Shown: positions 53,854-63,071, counted from the first letter of the stretch. The stretch: 64,000 bases of DNA from Thermosipho melanesiensis BI429 (GCF_000016905.1 NC_009616.1:1851239-1915238); one strand, 5' to 3'. Notes: a model not told the origin generated them from the letters alone. Program-made: numbers and translations.

Positions 53854-56136
53854 TTACACCTCCACGACTGTAACACCTACACCACCTTCACTTGGCCTTC
53901 CAAATCTATAACTTTTAATTCTTTTATCTTTTCTCAAATAATTCCATATATTCGAAGCCAAACTCCCCGTACCTTTTCCATGAATAATATATCCTGTTGA
54001 AAAATCCGAATATATTAGATCATCTATAAACTTGTCAACTATTTCAATTGCCTCTTCAACAGTTTTTCCTCTAAGGTCAATCTCATTAGATTGTAATTTC
54101 AAACTATTTGAAATATAAACAACTTCCTTGTTCTCTTTTGGTTGCTCAGATTTTTTTAATTTATTCTTCTTTACCTCAATCTTCAACCCATTAAAATCCA
54201 CTAAAAATTTCCCAGATTGCCTTTCTTCAACAACCTTTCCAATTGTATTTCCATCTATTAATTTTACATAATCTCCAATATTAATTTCTTCATTCAAGAT
54301 TGGATATTTCATTACTTCTAATTTTTCATTGACGCCTTTCATCTCTCTCTCTTTTGCCTCTATGTTTTTTAACCTTTTTTTTATCAACTCTTCTTTCTTC
54401 GTTCTAGCTGAAAACAGGGCTGTTTGCAATTCCCTCTTTGCATCTCTAAATTCTTTATACAAATCTCTTAATTCTTTATCTAATTCCTCTATTTTTTTTA
54501 CCTTTAATATATTGTATTTTCGTTCATATTCTTGCTTTAGTTTCTCATATTCTCTTAGCGTTTCTTCTAAAGCTCTCTTTTTCTCCTCAAGTTCACTAAC
54601 TTTCATATTAAGATTTCTTATTATATTCTCCACCTTCATTTTATCTTTAGAAATGTATTCTTTTGCCCTTTCTATTATCTTTTTGTCCAAACCTAACTTT
54701 TCAGAAATTTCAAAAGCATGTGATGCACCTGGTGTGTTCAAAAGAAGCCTGTATGTAGGTGATAACGTTTCTAAATCAAATTCCATAGATGCCGTAATTA
54801 TATCATCCCGTTCCATTGCAAACAACTTAACATTTGTAAGATGGGTAGTAATCACAAATTTTATTCTCTTTTCTAACAAGTACTCAATAATAGCAATTGC
54901 AAGAGAACTACCTTCAAATGGGTCGGTACCAGACCCTAATTCATCTATTATAACAAGAGAATCACTATCTGCATTATTCAATGCTTCTATAATCCTCACC
55001 ATGTGAGAAGAAAATGTACTTAAATTTTCAACTACATTTTGAGTATCACCAATATCTACAAATAATTTAAATTCTGGTATACGCGTTCCAATATCCGCAA
55101 GAATTGGAAATCCATGTTGGGACATAAATATAAAAAGTGAAATTGTTTTTAAAGTTACCGTTTTTCCACCAGTATTTGGTCCTGTTATTATTAACCCTTT
55201 TTTATCTTTTGGAATATCAATTGATACTGGAACAACTTTTTCATCTGAAATTAATGGATGTCGAGCATTTACTAACTTTAAATAATCACCTTCTGGCTTT
55301 ACAATTATTCCTTTTCTCTTATACGCATATTTTGCCCTCGCAAATAAAGAATCAATATGTCCAACTATCTGTATATCCTTTATTAAGTACGCATATCTAT
55401 CGTGGATTTTACTACTAATTCCTCTCAGTATTTTATTAATTTCCATTCGCTCTTCATCTTGTAACATCTCTATTTTATCGTTAAGATGTATAAATTCTTG
55501 TGGTTCAAAAAACAATGTAACTCCCGTATTAGAAACACCATGTACGATACCATTCAAATGACCTCTTGCACCAGATTTAATCAAAAAAACATACCTACCA
55601 TTTCTAATTGTATACAATTGCTCTTGCAAATATTTACCATTCTTAGAAACAAATTTTTCAATTCTAGATTTAATCTCACCATATAACTTTCTTTGTCCTT
55701 TTCTAATAATTGACAAATTCTTTGAAGCACTATCTTTTATGCTCCCGTCAGGTTCAAATATGGCATCAATTTCATCAATAAGTGAATTATAATCACTAAG
55801 TTTTGAAATATAAAAACTAACTTTATATCTTGTACTCGTTATTGCCTTTTTTAAATCTCTAACAAGTATCATAAATTCTTTTATCTTAAATATTTCATTA
55901 GCTTCAAGAACGTAACTACTTCTTAATTTTTCAAAAAGTGGTCTAATATCTTCTACTTTAGGAAATACAGGTAACCCCTGGGTTACCTGTATTCCTATAA
56001 CCTCTTGAAGATAATCATATTCTTCCGAAGATGGTTTTTCTTTAACAAGCTTTTCAAGGTGTTCTTTTCCATAAACAGAAAATGTATATTTCAAAAACTC
56101 TTTAAAAACCTCTTTCCAATCAATAAACCTTTCCAT
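53854..56136 (-). CDS. mutS2: MutS2-family ATPase/endonuclease
   Basis: A 760-residue protein. The helical core and clamp lead to the ATPase with GPNTGGKTVTLKTI (Walker A), VIIDELGSGTDPFEGSSLA (Walker B) and TTHLTNVK. A long coiled coil (residues about 510-610) follows. The C-terminal Smr nuclease domain contains IDLRGKTVEEAI and GYIIHGKGTGSL. MutS2 lacks the mismatch-binding domain; it suppresses recombination and, in some bacteria, rescues collided ribosomes. A TTG at 56142 abuts the GGAG site, so the ATG at 56136 is chosen. Confidence 0.94.
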   Translation of the reverse strand: MERFIDWKEVFKEFLKYTFSVYGKEHLEKLVKEKPSSEEYDYLQEVIGIQVTQGLPVFPKVEDIRPLFEKLRSSYVLEANEIFKIKEFMILVRDLKKAITSTRYKVSFYISKLSDYNSLIDEIDAIFEPDGSIKDSASKNLSIIRKGQRKLYGEIKSRIEKFVSKNGKYLQEQLYTIRNGRYVFLIKSGARGHLNGIVHGVSNTGVTLFFEPQEFIHLNDKIEMLQDEERMEINKILRGISSKIHDRYAYLIKDIQIVGHIDSLFARAKYAYKRKGIIVKPEGDYLKLVNARHPLISDEKVVPVSIDIPKDKKGLIITGPNTGGKTVTLKTISLFIFMSQHGFPILADIGTRIPEFKLFVDIGDTQNVVENLSTFSSHMVRIIEALNNADSDSLVIIDELGSGTDPFEGSSLAIAIIEYLLEKRIKFVITTHLTNVKLFAMERDDIITASMEFDLETLSPTYRLLLNTPGASHAFEISEKLGLDKKIIERAKEYISKDKMKVENIIRNLNMKVSELEEKKRALEETLREYEKLKQEYERKYNILKVKKIEELDKELRDLYKEFRDAKRELQTALFSARTKKEELIKKRLKNIEAKEREMKGVNEKLEVMKYPILNEEINIGDYVKLIDGNTIGKVVEERQSGKFLVDFNGLKIEVKKNKLKKSEQPKENKEVVYISNSLKLQSNEIDLRGKTVEEAIEIVDKFIDDLIYSDFSTGYIIHGKGTGSLASNIWNYLRKDKRIKSYRFGRPSEGGVGVTVVEV

Positions 56137-56147
56137 AATCAACTCCT

Positions 56148-56786
56148 TCAGAATGGTATACTAATTGCAAAATCCAAGTTTATAGAGTTCTTTGGCTGAA
56201 GTTCCAAATTAACATTAGAACCACACTCTGTTTTTGTCCCAACAAAAAACTGTATATTATAATACACCCTTGCACTTAAATACATTTCTTTACTTAAAAC
56301 AAAATCTCCTCTAATTCCTGGTTTCAAAGCCACTGAATTTACAAATATCTTATTATAATGCTCAAAATTAGTACCATTAAAATCACCTAAATTTGCACTT
56401 GTACCAATTTTTTTCTGAAATATCTCCTTTTGTAATAAAACTTCTCCTTGAAAACCTAATTGTAATTTTTCACCAACATTAAACAATGTTACACCGAAAA
56501 TCTTCACATTGAAATCAAACCCTAAACCTCTAACCAGATACTCCTTATCTGGATCAATGTTAGTAAAAAAACTAAAACCATATGAAACAGGTGAATTATG
56601 AGTTGGATCTACATTTCTTTCATACGAGTAAAACATCACAAAATTTTGTAAAAAAGAATATTCAGTCATTAAACTAGTTTCTGCTGGATTTACATACCTT
56701 ATTCCAAACCAGCTTGAACGACTAACAGTAAATGAAAACATATTTAACGATAAAATTAATAAAACCACTATTAACATCTTTTTCAT
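56148..56786 (-). CDS. Predicted outer-membrane (toga) beta-barrel protein
   Basis: A 212-residue exported protein. The signal peptide MKKMLIVVLLILSLNMFSF is followed by alternating amphipathic strands (FVMFYSYERN, VSYGFSFFTN, LQLGFQGEVLL, MYLSARVYYNIQFFVG). The C-terminal SINLDFAISIPF ends in Phe, as outer-membrane barrels do. The ATG at 56786 with GGAGGTG upstream is preferred over a TTG at 56801 that would include the ribosome-binding site. Its function is unknown. It has its own promoter just upstream. Confidence 0.72.
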   Translation of the reverse strand: MKKMLIVVLLILSLNMFSFTVSRSSWFGIRYVNPAETSLMTEYSFLQNFVMFYSYERNVDPTHNSPVSYGFSFFTNIDPDKEYLVRGLGFDFNVKIFGVTLFNVGEKLQLGFQGEVLLQKEIFQKKIGTSANLGDFNGTNFEHYNKIFVNSVALKPGIRGDFVLSKEMYLSARVYYNIQFFVGTKTECGSNVNLELQPKNSINLDFAISIPF

Positions 56787-56807
56787 AACTTTCACCTCCA
56801 ATTTTAA

Positions 56808-56816
56808 ATTATATCA
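56808..56816 (-). promoter_or_regulatory. Extended -10 promoter of the barrel-protein gene
   Basis: On the minus strand TGATATAAT (56816-56808) lies just upstream of the GGAGGTG site. No clear -35 was found, as is usual for TGn promoters. It partly overlaps the 14-bp tandem repeat. Confidence 0.5.
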
Positions 56817-56837
56817 TATCATCTATATCATATCATC
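56810..56837. repeat. Two tandem copies of a 14-bp sequence
   Basis: TATATCATATCATC occurs at 56810-56823 and again at 56824-56837, head to tail, spanning the pit stop codon and the promoter of the next gene. Confidence 0.85.
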
Positions 56838-58038
56838 ATGCAATCAGCACATAAATTAAGGCACTTACCCCAGCAGCAAAAGGTACTGTTACAAACCATG
56901 AGATAATTATATTTTTTAATATCCCAACATTAACAACCTCAATTCCCCTTGCAAAACCAACACCAGAAACAGCACCTACTACTGTATGAGTTGTTGAAAT
57001 TGGCATACCAAAGGTTGAGGCTAACAATACAGTTGTAGCAGTTGCAAAATCAATTGAGAAACCTCTTGTATTATTAAGTTTGGTAATATCTTCACCAACT
57101 GTCTTCATCACTCTGTATCCAAGCAACGCCACTCCAAATGATATCCCGATACCTCCAAGGGCTAAAATATACTTTGGAATACTAATAACACCTGAAACAT
57201 TTCCTGTTGTTAATATTATATATATCAATGCCAACGGCCCAACTGCGTTAGCAACATCATTCGCTCCATGTGAAAAACTCACATAACAAGAAGTAACAAC
57301 CTGTGCTTTTCTGAAAATTTTCTCGACTAAATCATATTCATTTCCTCTAGATTGCAATCTTTTCAAATAAAATAGTGAAAATAGGAAAACAATTATTCCT
57401 ATAAAAATTCCAACATAATTTCCAAGTAATAACCCTTTTTTTATCGTTTTTACAACAAACAAAAATGCTATAGTATAAAATGCCACACCCAAAAGTAACG
57501 GAGCTACTATTTTTGCAGCTTTTACAGGATTTTTCCTATGCAAAATACTCCATGAAATAAATTTAAAAATCACAAACGCCAAAGCACCACCAATAAGTGG
57601 TGAAGTAATCCATGTAATTACTATCTTAAGGAGTGTAATCCAATTAATATAGCCAACTCCACCAGCAGCAAGTCCAAACCCAATCATACCACCTACAATA
57701 GAGTGGGTAGTTGAAACGGGCATTCCCCAGTAAGTTGCTATTAAAATCCATATAGTTGCCGCAATTAACGCAGAAAAAGCACCAACTAATATTTTATTAG
57801 GCTCTGAAATCAAATTTAAATCAACTATTCCTTTTGCAATTGTTTTTGTAACATGAGCACCAAATAATAACGCTCCTAAAAATTCCAAAATTGCAGCTAT
57901 AAATACTGCTTGTTTAGGGGTTATTGCCCTTGCACCTACTGCCGTTGCCATACTATTTGCTACATCGTTTGCACCAATCGAAAATGCCATTCCAAATCCA
58001 ACCAAGAATGCTGCAACTATTAAAAACAAAACAAACAC
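56836..58038 (-). CDS. pit: PiT-family inorganic phosphate transporter
   Basis: A 400-residue membrane protein with the duplicated PHO4 signature: GMAFSIGANDVANSMATAVG near the N-terminus and SFSHGANDVANAVGPLALI in the second half. STTHSIVGGMIGFGLA and STTHTVVGAVSGVGFA are equally duplicated. It is a cation (Na+ or H+)-phosphate symporter. It follows the DUF47 gene by 8 bp, the usual pairing. Confidence 0.95.
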   Translation of the reverse strand: MFVLFLIVAAFLVGFGMAFSIGANDVANSMATAVGARAITPKQAVFIAAILEFLGALLFGAHVTKTIAKGIVDLNLISEPNKILVGAFSALIAATIWILIATYWGMPVSTTHSIVGGMIGFGLAAGGVGYINWITLLKIVITWITSPLIGGALAFVIFKFISWSILHRKNPVKAAKIVAPLLLGVAFYTIAFLFVVKTIKKGLLLGNYVGIFIGIIVFLFSLFYLKRLQSRGNEYDLVEKIFRKAQVVTSCYVSFSHGANDVANAVGPLALIYIILTTGNVSGVISIPKYILALGGIGISFGVALLGYRVMKTVGEDITKLNNTRGFSIDFATATTVLLASTFGMPISTTHTVVGAVSGVGFARGIEVVNVGILKNIIISWFVTVPFAAGVSALIYVLIA

Positions 58039-58046
58039 CTCCTTTT

Positions 58047-58718
58047 TTATCTTATTATCATCCTTATTCTCTCAACAACATTTTCCGCTCTATCTGCTAT
58101 CTTCATCATTAGTATGACAATGTTATTTAAAAATATAATATCCACTCCATTCATCGTATTTTTGTAAGAATAAAGTAATCTTCCAATTTCAATACCTAGT
58201 TTATCAGTGAAACTTTCATCCTTTTCTACATCAAAAGTTAGGTTATCCTCTCTTTCTATTTCAACAGGCGAGAAATCAGATTCAACAACATTCCTTAATT
58301 CATCAACTGTAACTTTCATATACTTTATTACTTCTTTAATATAATCTCCCATCTCTTTTATCCTTTTCACCACTTCATCTGGACAATTGTCTACTTTATT
58401 CATTGTCATTATTTTTACAAAATCATCTACTGCATCTATGATAGAATCCTGATTGTGAACTATCTCTAATGCATCTATTCTGTCAAAATAACTCCATCTC
58501 AACTTTGTGTAAACTTCCCTCAACTTAGTTTTTATTTCATCAGCACTAGATTCAAACTCATCAATTTGATTTGAATATTCTAAAATATCTTTCCCACTAA
58601 AATAATCCTCTAAAACTTTTGGAACTAATTCACCTGCATTTAGACAAAACTGCGCATGTTCACTTAAAAGTTTAGTAGGTGAAACTTCTGGAAAAAGTCT
58701 ATCAATAAACCTTTTCAT
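58047..58718 (-). CDS. DUF47/PhoU-like regulator of the Pit transporter
   Basis: A 223-residue all-helical PhoU-like protein: KRFIDRLFPEVSPTKLLSEH, IDEFESSADEIKTKLREVYTKL with the metal-binding ExxxD pattern, and a C-terminal MMKIADRAENVVERIRMII with the matching motif. Such proteins (TIGR00153-like) accompany pit and probably tune phosphate flow. The ATG at 58718 has GAGGAGGGG upstream; the longer frame is unlikely. It overlaps nothing but follows ybhN by 1 bp. Confidence 0.9.
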   Translation of the reverse strand: MKRFIDRLFPEVSPTKLLSEHAQFCLNAGELVPKVLEDYFSGKDILEYSNQIDEFESSADEIKTKLREVYTKLRWSYFDRIDALEIVHNQDSIIDAVDDFVKIMTMNKVDNCPDEVVKRIKEMGDYIKEVIKYMKVTVDELRNVVESDFSPVEIEREDNLTFDVEKDESFTDKLGIEIGRLLYSYKNTMNGVDIIFLNNIVILMMKIADRAENVVERIRMIIR

Positions 58719-58719
58719 A

Positions 58720-59691
58720 CTACCCCTCCTCTTTATTGTAATTAATACCAAATTTTGGAAACAAAATAGTAGATAAAATCAATGGAATATAAAAAGTTAT
58801 GATCCTAAAAATCATTACTGTTTCAATTGCTTTTGCACCACCAAATATCTGGGTAAAAACTATTTGATAAGTACTTTCAATACCACCGCTTGAACCTGGT
58901 GTGGGTATATAATATGCTACTGAATTTAAAAGTGCCATTATTCCAACCAAATACCAAAAATTAATTGTATTTTTTACTAACAAAAACATAATGTATGAAT
59001 ACATACAAACTGTTAAAAAATAAAGAAATGTATCAAAAATCAACATCCATGGATTTTTTAACCACAGAACTTTTATACTCCCCTGAAGAGAATCTATCCA
59101 CTCCAGTATTTTTTCCTTTTCCTGTTTATTCTTTAAAAATCTATTAAAAAAAATCAAAATTTTTTCCAAAAATTTTCTATTAACAAAACCTAAAAATATT
59201 AAAATTGAAATCGAAAGACTTATTAAAAGCCCAGTAATTATTAAACCAAAACCAAAACTTTTTGGATATGCATTTAGAATTAGCCTTACAAAAATTACAT
59301 CCAATAAAAGTATTACAAAGGAAATTTCCAATGTCCTAGAAATTATTATATTAGTCGCATCTTCTGTCTTTACACCTATTTTTGAAAGATGATAAATTTG
59401 GTAGGGTTGTCCACCAATTGACATAGGAGTAATAAATGAGAAAAATTTACCAAATATGATATTTCTAGCCGTCTCACGTATTAATACGTTATATCCAAAA
59501 AAGTGCAGTAATAACTTCAATCTAATCGCATCTATGATATAAATAGCTATCAAGATAAAAACACCAAACAAAAATTTGAATGATAAAAACATTTTTAAGT
59601 CTAATCTAAATGAGTTTAGAAATTGAAACAGGATAATTACCGCCAAACTAATGGAAATAGAAATAAACGTTTTCCTATATATTCCCTTCAA
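58720..59691 (-). CDS. Lysylphosphatidylglycerol-synthase-TM-like (YbhN/UPF0104) membrane protein
   Basis: About 323 residues with eight or so membrane segments. The conserved FFSFITPMSIGGQPYQIYHLSK and NSVAYYIPTPGSSGGIESTY identify the family, whose members are proposed lipid-flippase-like proteins. The catalytic C-terminal domain of MprF is absent. Two TTG starts are possible: 59706, or 59691 with GGAG 9 nt upstream, which I prefer. It overlaps ispD by about 17 nt. Confidence 0.85.
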   Translation of the reverse strand: MKGIYRKTFISISISLAVIILFQFLNSFRLDLKMFLSFKFLFGVFILIAIYIIDAIRLKLLLHFFGYNVLIRETARNIIFGKFFSFITPMSIGGQPYQIYHLSKIGVKTEDATNIIISRTLEISFVILLLDVIFVRLILNAYPKSFGFGLIITGLLISLSISILIFLGFVNRKFLEKILIFFNRFLKNKQEKEKILEWIDSLQGSIKVLWLKNPWMLIFDTFLYFLTVCMYSYIMFLLVKNTINFWYLVGIMALLNSVAYYIPTPGSSGGIESTYQIVFTQIFGGAKAIETVMIFRIITFYIPLILSTILFPKFGINYNKEEG

Positions 59692-60358
59692 TTTTCTCAA
59701 CTCCAATTAAATACAAATCTTCCTTAGTTGTAATTTTTATATTAGTTTTTTCACCATAAACCACATGCACATTGTAACCAGCAGCCAAAACAACCGATGA
59801 GTCATCTGTAAACTTCTCAAGATCTTTTATTAAACGAAAAGATTTATAAAGGATTGAATATTTAAAGGTCTGAGGAGTCTGTAAGGTAAATAAGTATCTT
59901 CTAGGTGGGATTTCTTTTACAATTTTATTTTCAACAAAAGCTATAGTATTCTCAACTGGTACTGCTGTTACTACAGCACCATATTTGTTTACAAAATCAA
60001 TATTTCTTAAAATCACCTCTTTACTAACAAAAGGGCGCGCTCCATCGTGGATTATAACGTTATCATCCTCTGAAATTAAATCTTTTAAGTATTTAACAGC
60101 ATTTAAAGTTGAAAATTCTCTGGTTTTTCCTCCTAAAATAACATAAATATTTTTACGCTTGTACTTTTTCAAGATTTTTTTAGATTCTTCAAGATACTCT
60201 CCATTAACAACAATAATAATTAAATGAATAAAATTTTCTAAAAATTTCTCAACAGTATGCTCCATTAACGTTTTACCGTGAAATTTCACAAACTGTTTTG
60301 GATAATCTTTTGAAAATCTTTCTCCTTTCCCTCCAAATAAGATCACTGCCACATTCAT
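59675..60358 (-). CDS. ispD: 2-C-methyl-D-erythritol 4-phosphate cytidylyltransferase
   Basis: A 227-residue enzyme of the MEP isoprenoid pathway. LFGGKGERFSKDYPKQF is the CTP loop, with FGG in place of the usual AAG. VIIHDGARPFVS is the metal site and LQTPQTFKYSIL the substrate site. TDDSSVVLAAG and KITTKEDL close the motif set. The ATG at 60358 has AGGTGG upstream; a GTG at 60367 is possible. Confidence 0.92.
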   Translation of the reverse strand: MNVAVILFGGKGERFSKDYPKQFVKFHGKTLMEHTVEKFLENFIHLIIIVVNGEYLEESKKILKKYKRKNIYVILGGKTREFSTLNAVKYLKDLISEDDNVIIHDGARPFVSKEVILRNIDFVNKYGAVVTAVPVENTIAFVENKIVKEIPPRRYLFTLQTPQTFKYSILYKSFRLIKDLEKFTDDSSVVLAAGYNVHVVYGEKTNIKITTKEDLYLIGVEKIEGNI

Positions 60359-60367
60359 ATATACCAC

Positions 60368-61225
60368 CTATTTCTTATCTAATTTGTACAATCTAATCTT
60401 GTGAGAAAGCGTCTTATAGTTAAGATTCAACATTTCGGCTGCCTTCATTCTGCTACTTGCTTTTTCCAAAGCAAGAGAAATATATCTTTTTTCTACATGC
60501 TTTACAAGTTTACTCGTAAAATTCCCTAAATCAATTCCTGAAAAAGTGTCTTTCTTAAATCTTGGAATATCTAGAATACCTCTTGTAACATATTCACTTG
60601 TCACCTTTACTAATTCCCGTGTATTTCCAGGCCAATTATATAATCTTAGTAACTCGTATTCGTCATCACTTGGAATTCTCTTTGGCAAAGAAGCATGTTT
60701 CTGATAAATGGAAGATAACACTTTATCAAAAATAAAAGCTATATCCTCTTTTCTTTCTCTAAGTGGCGGAATCTTTATGCCTGTATTTTTTGAAAAACTA
60801 ATCTTTACCCCAGGAAGTTTAATTTTCAAATAAGATGAATATTCATTTAAATACATTCCATCTTCATATTTTAATTTAAGACGATCTGTTTTTTTTCCTT
60901 CCTTAACCAAACGTTCTAAAAACTCCCTAACAATAGGTCCCTGAAGTTCGGGAAAAGCAAATAACATATCATGTTCCATTTTTAGCATATCATATTTTAT
61001 CTTTTCTTCCAGATACATAACAGCAAGTTCTAATTCTTTAAAAGACGAAACAACTATCTTTCCAGGAACAATCTTTTTCTCTTCAATATAAACTATATCC
61101 CAATAATTTTCTTTTAATTTCTTTTCTAAATTTTTATCGTAAATATCAAAAACTACCTTTTGATGATTATATAAAAATTCCCTCAGGTTCTCTACGAGAG
61201 CCTGAGGGATAAGGATTTTAATCAA
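60368..61225 (-). CDS. Fis-type regulator derived from a sigma54 activator, lacking Walker A
   Basis: About 285 residues. The C-terminal half looks like the end of an NtrC-type AAA+ domain: IPPLRERKEDIAFIFDKVL, then LLRLYNWPGNTRELVKV (sensor II region), followed by a Fis-like HTH, SSRMKAAEMLNLNYKTLSHKI. The N-terminal half has no recognisable Walker A (GExGxGKE) or GAFTGA loop, so sigma54-dependent activation is not expected. The start is taken as TTG at 61225 with GGGGTGA upstream. A terminator hairpin lies within codons 5-20. It follows arcC and ptb, which it may regulate. Confidence 0.72.
   Translation of the reverse strand: MIKILIPQALVENLREFLYNHQKVVFDIYDKNLEKKLKENYWDIVYIEEKKIVPGKIVVSSFKELELAVMYLEEKIKYDMLKMEHDMLFAFPELQGPIVREFLERLVKEGKKTDRLKLKYEDGMYLNEYSSYLKIKLPGVKISFSKNTGIKIPPLRERKEDIAFIFDKVLSSIYQKHASLPKRIPSDDEYELLRLYNWPGNTRELVKVTSEYVTRGILDIPRFKKDTFSGIDLGNFTSKLVKHVEKRYISLALEKASSRMKAAEMLNLNYKTLSHKIRLYKLDKK
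61165..61208 (-). terminator. Intrinsic terminator inside the regulator's first codons
   Basis: On the minus strand CCCTCAGGCTCTC (61208-61196) pairs with GAGAACCTGAGGG (61192-61180) around GTA: 12 pairs and one mismatch, followed by AATTTTTATAT. It begins 22 bp after the arcC stop. It is coding, reading as PQALVENLRE. Confidence 0.85.
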
Positions 61226-61229
61226 AGTA

Positions 61230-62168
61230 TCACCCCTTAATAATTCTTGTTCCTGTCTCACCCCTCAGGGCCTTATCTAAAACTGACATATCAGTAATTA
61301 GACATTCTTTACCTGTAGATTCAACAAAATCTATTGCAGCCTCTATTTTAGGTCCCATGCTTCCTTTCGGAAAATGGCCTTCTTGCAAAAATTTTTTCGC
61401 TTCCGTTGTAGTAATTTTGTCTAAAGCTTTTTGGTCTTCTTTTCCAAAATTCAAATAAACTTTTTCTACACCGGTTAAAATTATCAAAATATCAGCATCA
61501 ACTTCCTTTGCAAGTAAAGCACTTGCTCTATCTTTATCAATTACTGCCTCTACACCTTTTAATTTGTTATCCTCAACTATTACTGGAATACCTCCACCAC
61601 CGGCTGCAATAACCATAACATCATTTTTCATAAGCAATTTTATCACATCCTTCTCAACTATGTCCAGTGGTTTTGGAGATGGCACTACTCTTCTCCATCC
61701 TCTTCCAGCATCTTCAACTATCTTCCATCCTTTTTCTTTTTCCAACATCTTTGCTTCTTCTTCTGTATAAAAAGGACCTACAGGCTTAGTAGGATTTTGA
61801 AATGCTGGATCATTTTTATCAACTATAATCTGCGTAACTACTGCAGAAATTTCCATATCCTTTCCAATCGCTTTCAATTGATTTCTAATAGATTGTGCAA
61901 TCATATATCCCAAACTGCCCTGTGTTTGTGCATCATTAACATCAATAGGAAATGGTGGTATTTTATCTTTAGCTATCTCCTGCTGTACCAGTAAATTACC
62001 TACTTGTGGTCCATTACCATGAGTTATAGCTACATCATATTCATCAATCATATTTACTATATATTTTGCTGTTTCAGAAAGATTTTTTAACATGTTCTCC
62101 GCTGTTGGTTTTTCACCAGGTCTATTTACAGCATTACCACCTATTGCAACAACTGCTAATTTCTTCAT
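61230..62168 (-). CDS. arcC: Carbamate kinase
   Basis: A 312-residue enzyme making ATP from carbamoyl phosphate and ADP. VAIGGNAVNRPGE, THGNGPQVGNLLVQQE, VVPSPKPLDIVE, AAGGGGIPVIVEDN and the closing GETGTRI are all present. At 312 residues it has normal length. It overlaps ptb by ATGA. No arginine deiminase or ornithine carbamoyltransferase gene is nearby, so the source of carbamoyl phosphate is unknown. Confidence 0.95.
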   Translation of the reverse strand: MKKLAVVAIGGNAVNRPGEKPTAENMLKNLSETAKYIVNMIDEYDVAITHGNGPQVGNLLVQQEIAKDKIPPFPIDVNDAQTQGSLGYMIAQSIRNQLKAIGKDMEISAVVTQIIVDKNDPAFQNPTKPVGPFYTEEEAKMLEKEKGWKIVEDAGRGWRRVVPSPKPLDIVEKDVIKLLMKNDVMVIAAGGGGIPVIVEDNKLKGVEAVIDKDRASALLAKEVDADILIILTGVEKVYLNFGKEDQKALDKITTTEAKKFLQEGHFPKGSMGPKIEAAIDFVESTGKECLITDMSVLDKALRGETGTRIIKG

Positions 62169-63067
62169 AAATTTTTCCCTCCTTGTGAACTTATAGCCGC
62201 GGCAATGGCTATAGAATTCTTTTTAGATTCACTTGTATCAGCTCGGGAAACTATTACAATAGGAGCTTTTGCCCCCATAATAATTCCAGCAATCTTTCCT
62301 TTTGCAAGGTAAACAGCAGATTTACCTAAAAAGTTTCCACTGTGTATATCTGGAACAACTAAAATATCAGCTTTTCCAGCTACTTCTCCTGAAACCTTTT
62401 TTACCTTTGCTGCAAATTCACTTAACGCATTATCTATTCCCAATGGCCCATCAACAAAACAACCTTTTATCTGTCCTCTTTCGGCCATCTTCGAAATAAT
62501 AGCAGCTTCCATTGTCTCGGGCATATCTGGATTAACAACCTCTACAGCAGCAATAAGCCCTACTCTTGGTTTTTCATATCCAAGCTTATGCGCAAGTTCA
62601 ACCGCATTTTTTATTATCTGTATCTTTTGTTCTAAAGTCGGTCTTATCACCATACCTCCATCGGTTACTAACACAATTCTATCTAATCCTGGTGTCTCAA
62701 GTAATGCTACGTGTGATAACAAACCTTCACCTCTTAATCCCCATTCCTTATTTAAAACTGCTTTTAACAATGTAGCAGTTTTTACAAGACCTTTCATTAA
62801 AATATTCGCCTCTCCAGATGAAACTAATTTTACAGCTTTTTCAGCAATTTCTGCTTCATTTTTTGCATCCACTATTGGTAAATCTAAATCCAACTCTTTT
62901 AAATTTTTACTAATAATTTCCCTATTTCCAACCAAAATAGCCTTTATACCATACGGTAAAACTTCTCTTATAGCTTTTAAAGCTTCAACATCTTCAGCAC
63001 CTGCTAATGAAACTACCGCTTTCTTCTTTTTGGCAATTTCTACGATTTCATCAAAAGTCTTTAGCAT
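62165..63067 (-). CDS. ptb: Phosphate butyryl/acetyltransferase
   Basis: A 300-residue acyl-CoA:phosphate acyltransferase of the PTA_PTB family. ANILMKGLVKTATLLKAVL, IVLVTDGGMVIRPTLEQK, EVVNPDMPETMEAA and GPLGIDNALS are characteristic of the Ptb branch. The ATG at 63067 has GGGAGGTG upstream and is preferred over the frame's earlier start. It usually pairs with butyrate kinase; here the partner position is taken by carbamate kinase. The acyl group is not determined by sequence. Confidence 0.9.
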   Translation of the reverse strand: MLKTFDEIVEIAKKKKAVVSLAGAEDVEALKAIREVLPYGIKAILVGNREIISKNLKELDLDLPIVDAKNEAEIAEKAVKLVSSGEANILMKGLVKTATLLKAVLNKEWGLRGEGLLSHVALLETPGLDRIVLVTDGGMVIRPTLEQKIQIIKNAVELAHKLGYEKPRVGLIAAVEVVNPDMPETMEAAIISKMAERGQIKGCFVDGPLGIDNALSEFAAKVKKVSGEVAGKADILVVPDIHSGNFLGKSAVYLAKGKIAGIIMGAKAPIVIVSRADTSESKKNSIAIAAAISSQGGKNL

Positions 63068-63071
63068 TACT

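Noticed and set aside
54329..55006. Plus-strand open frame of 225 codons
   Set aside because: Antisense of the mutS2 coiled coil; Ser/Phe-rich by complement of Lys/Glu codons.
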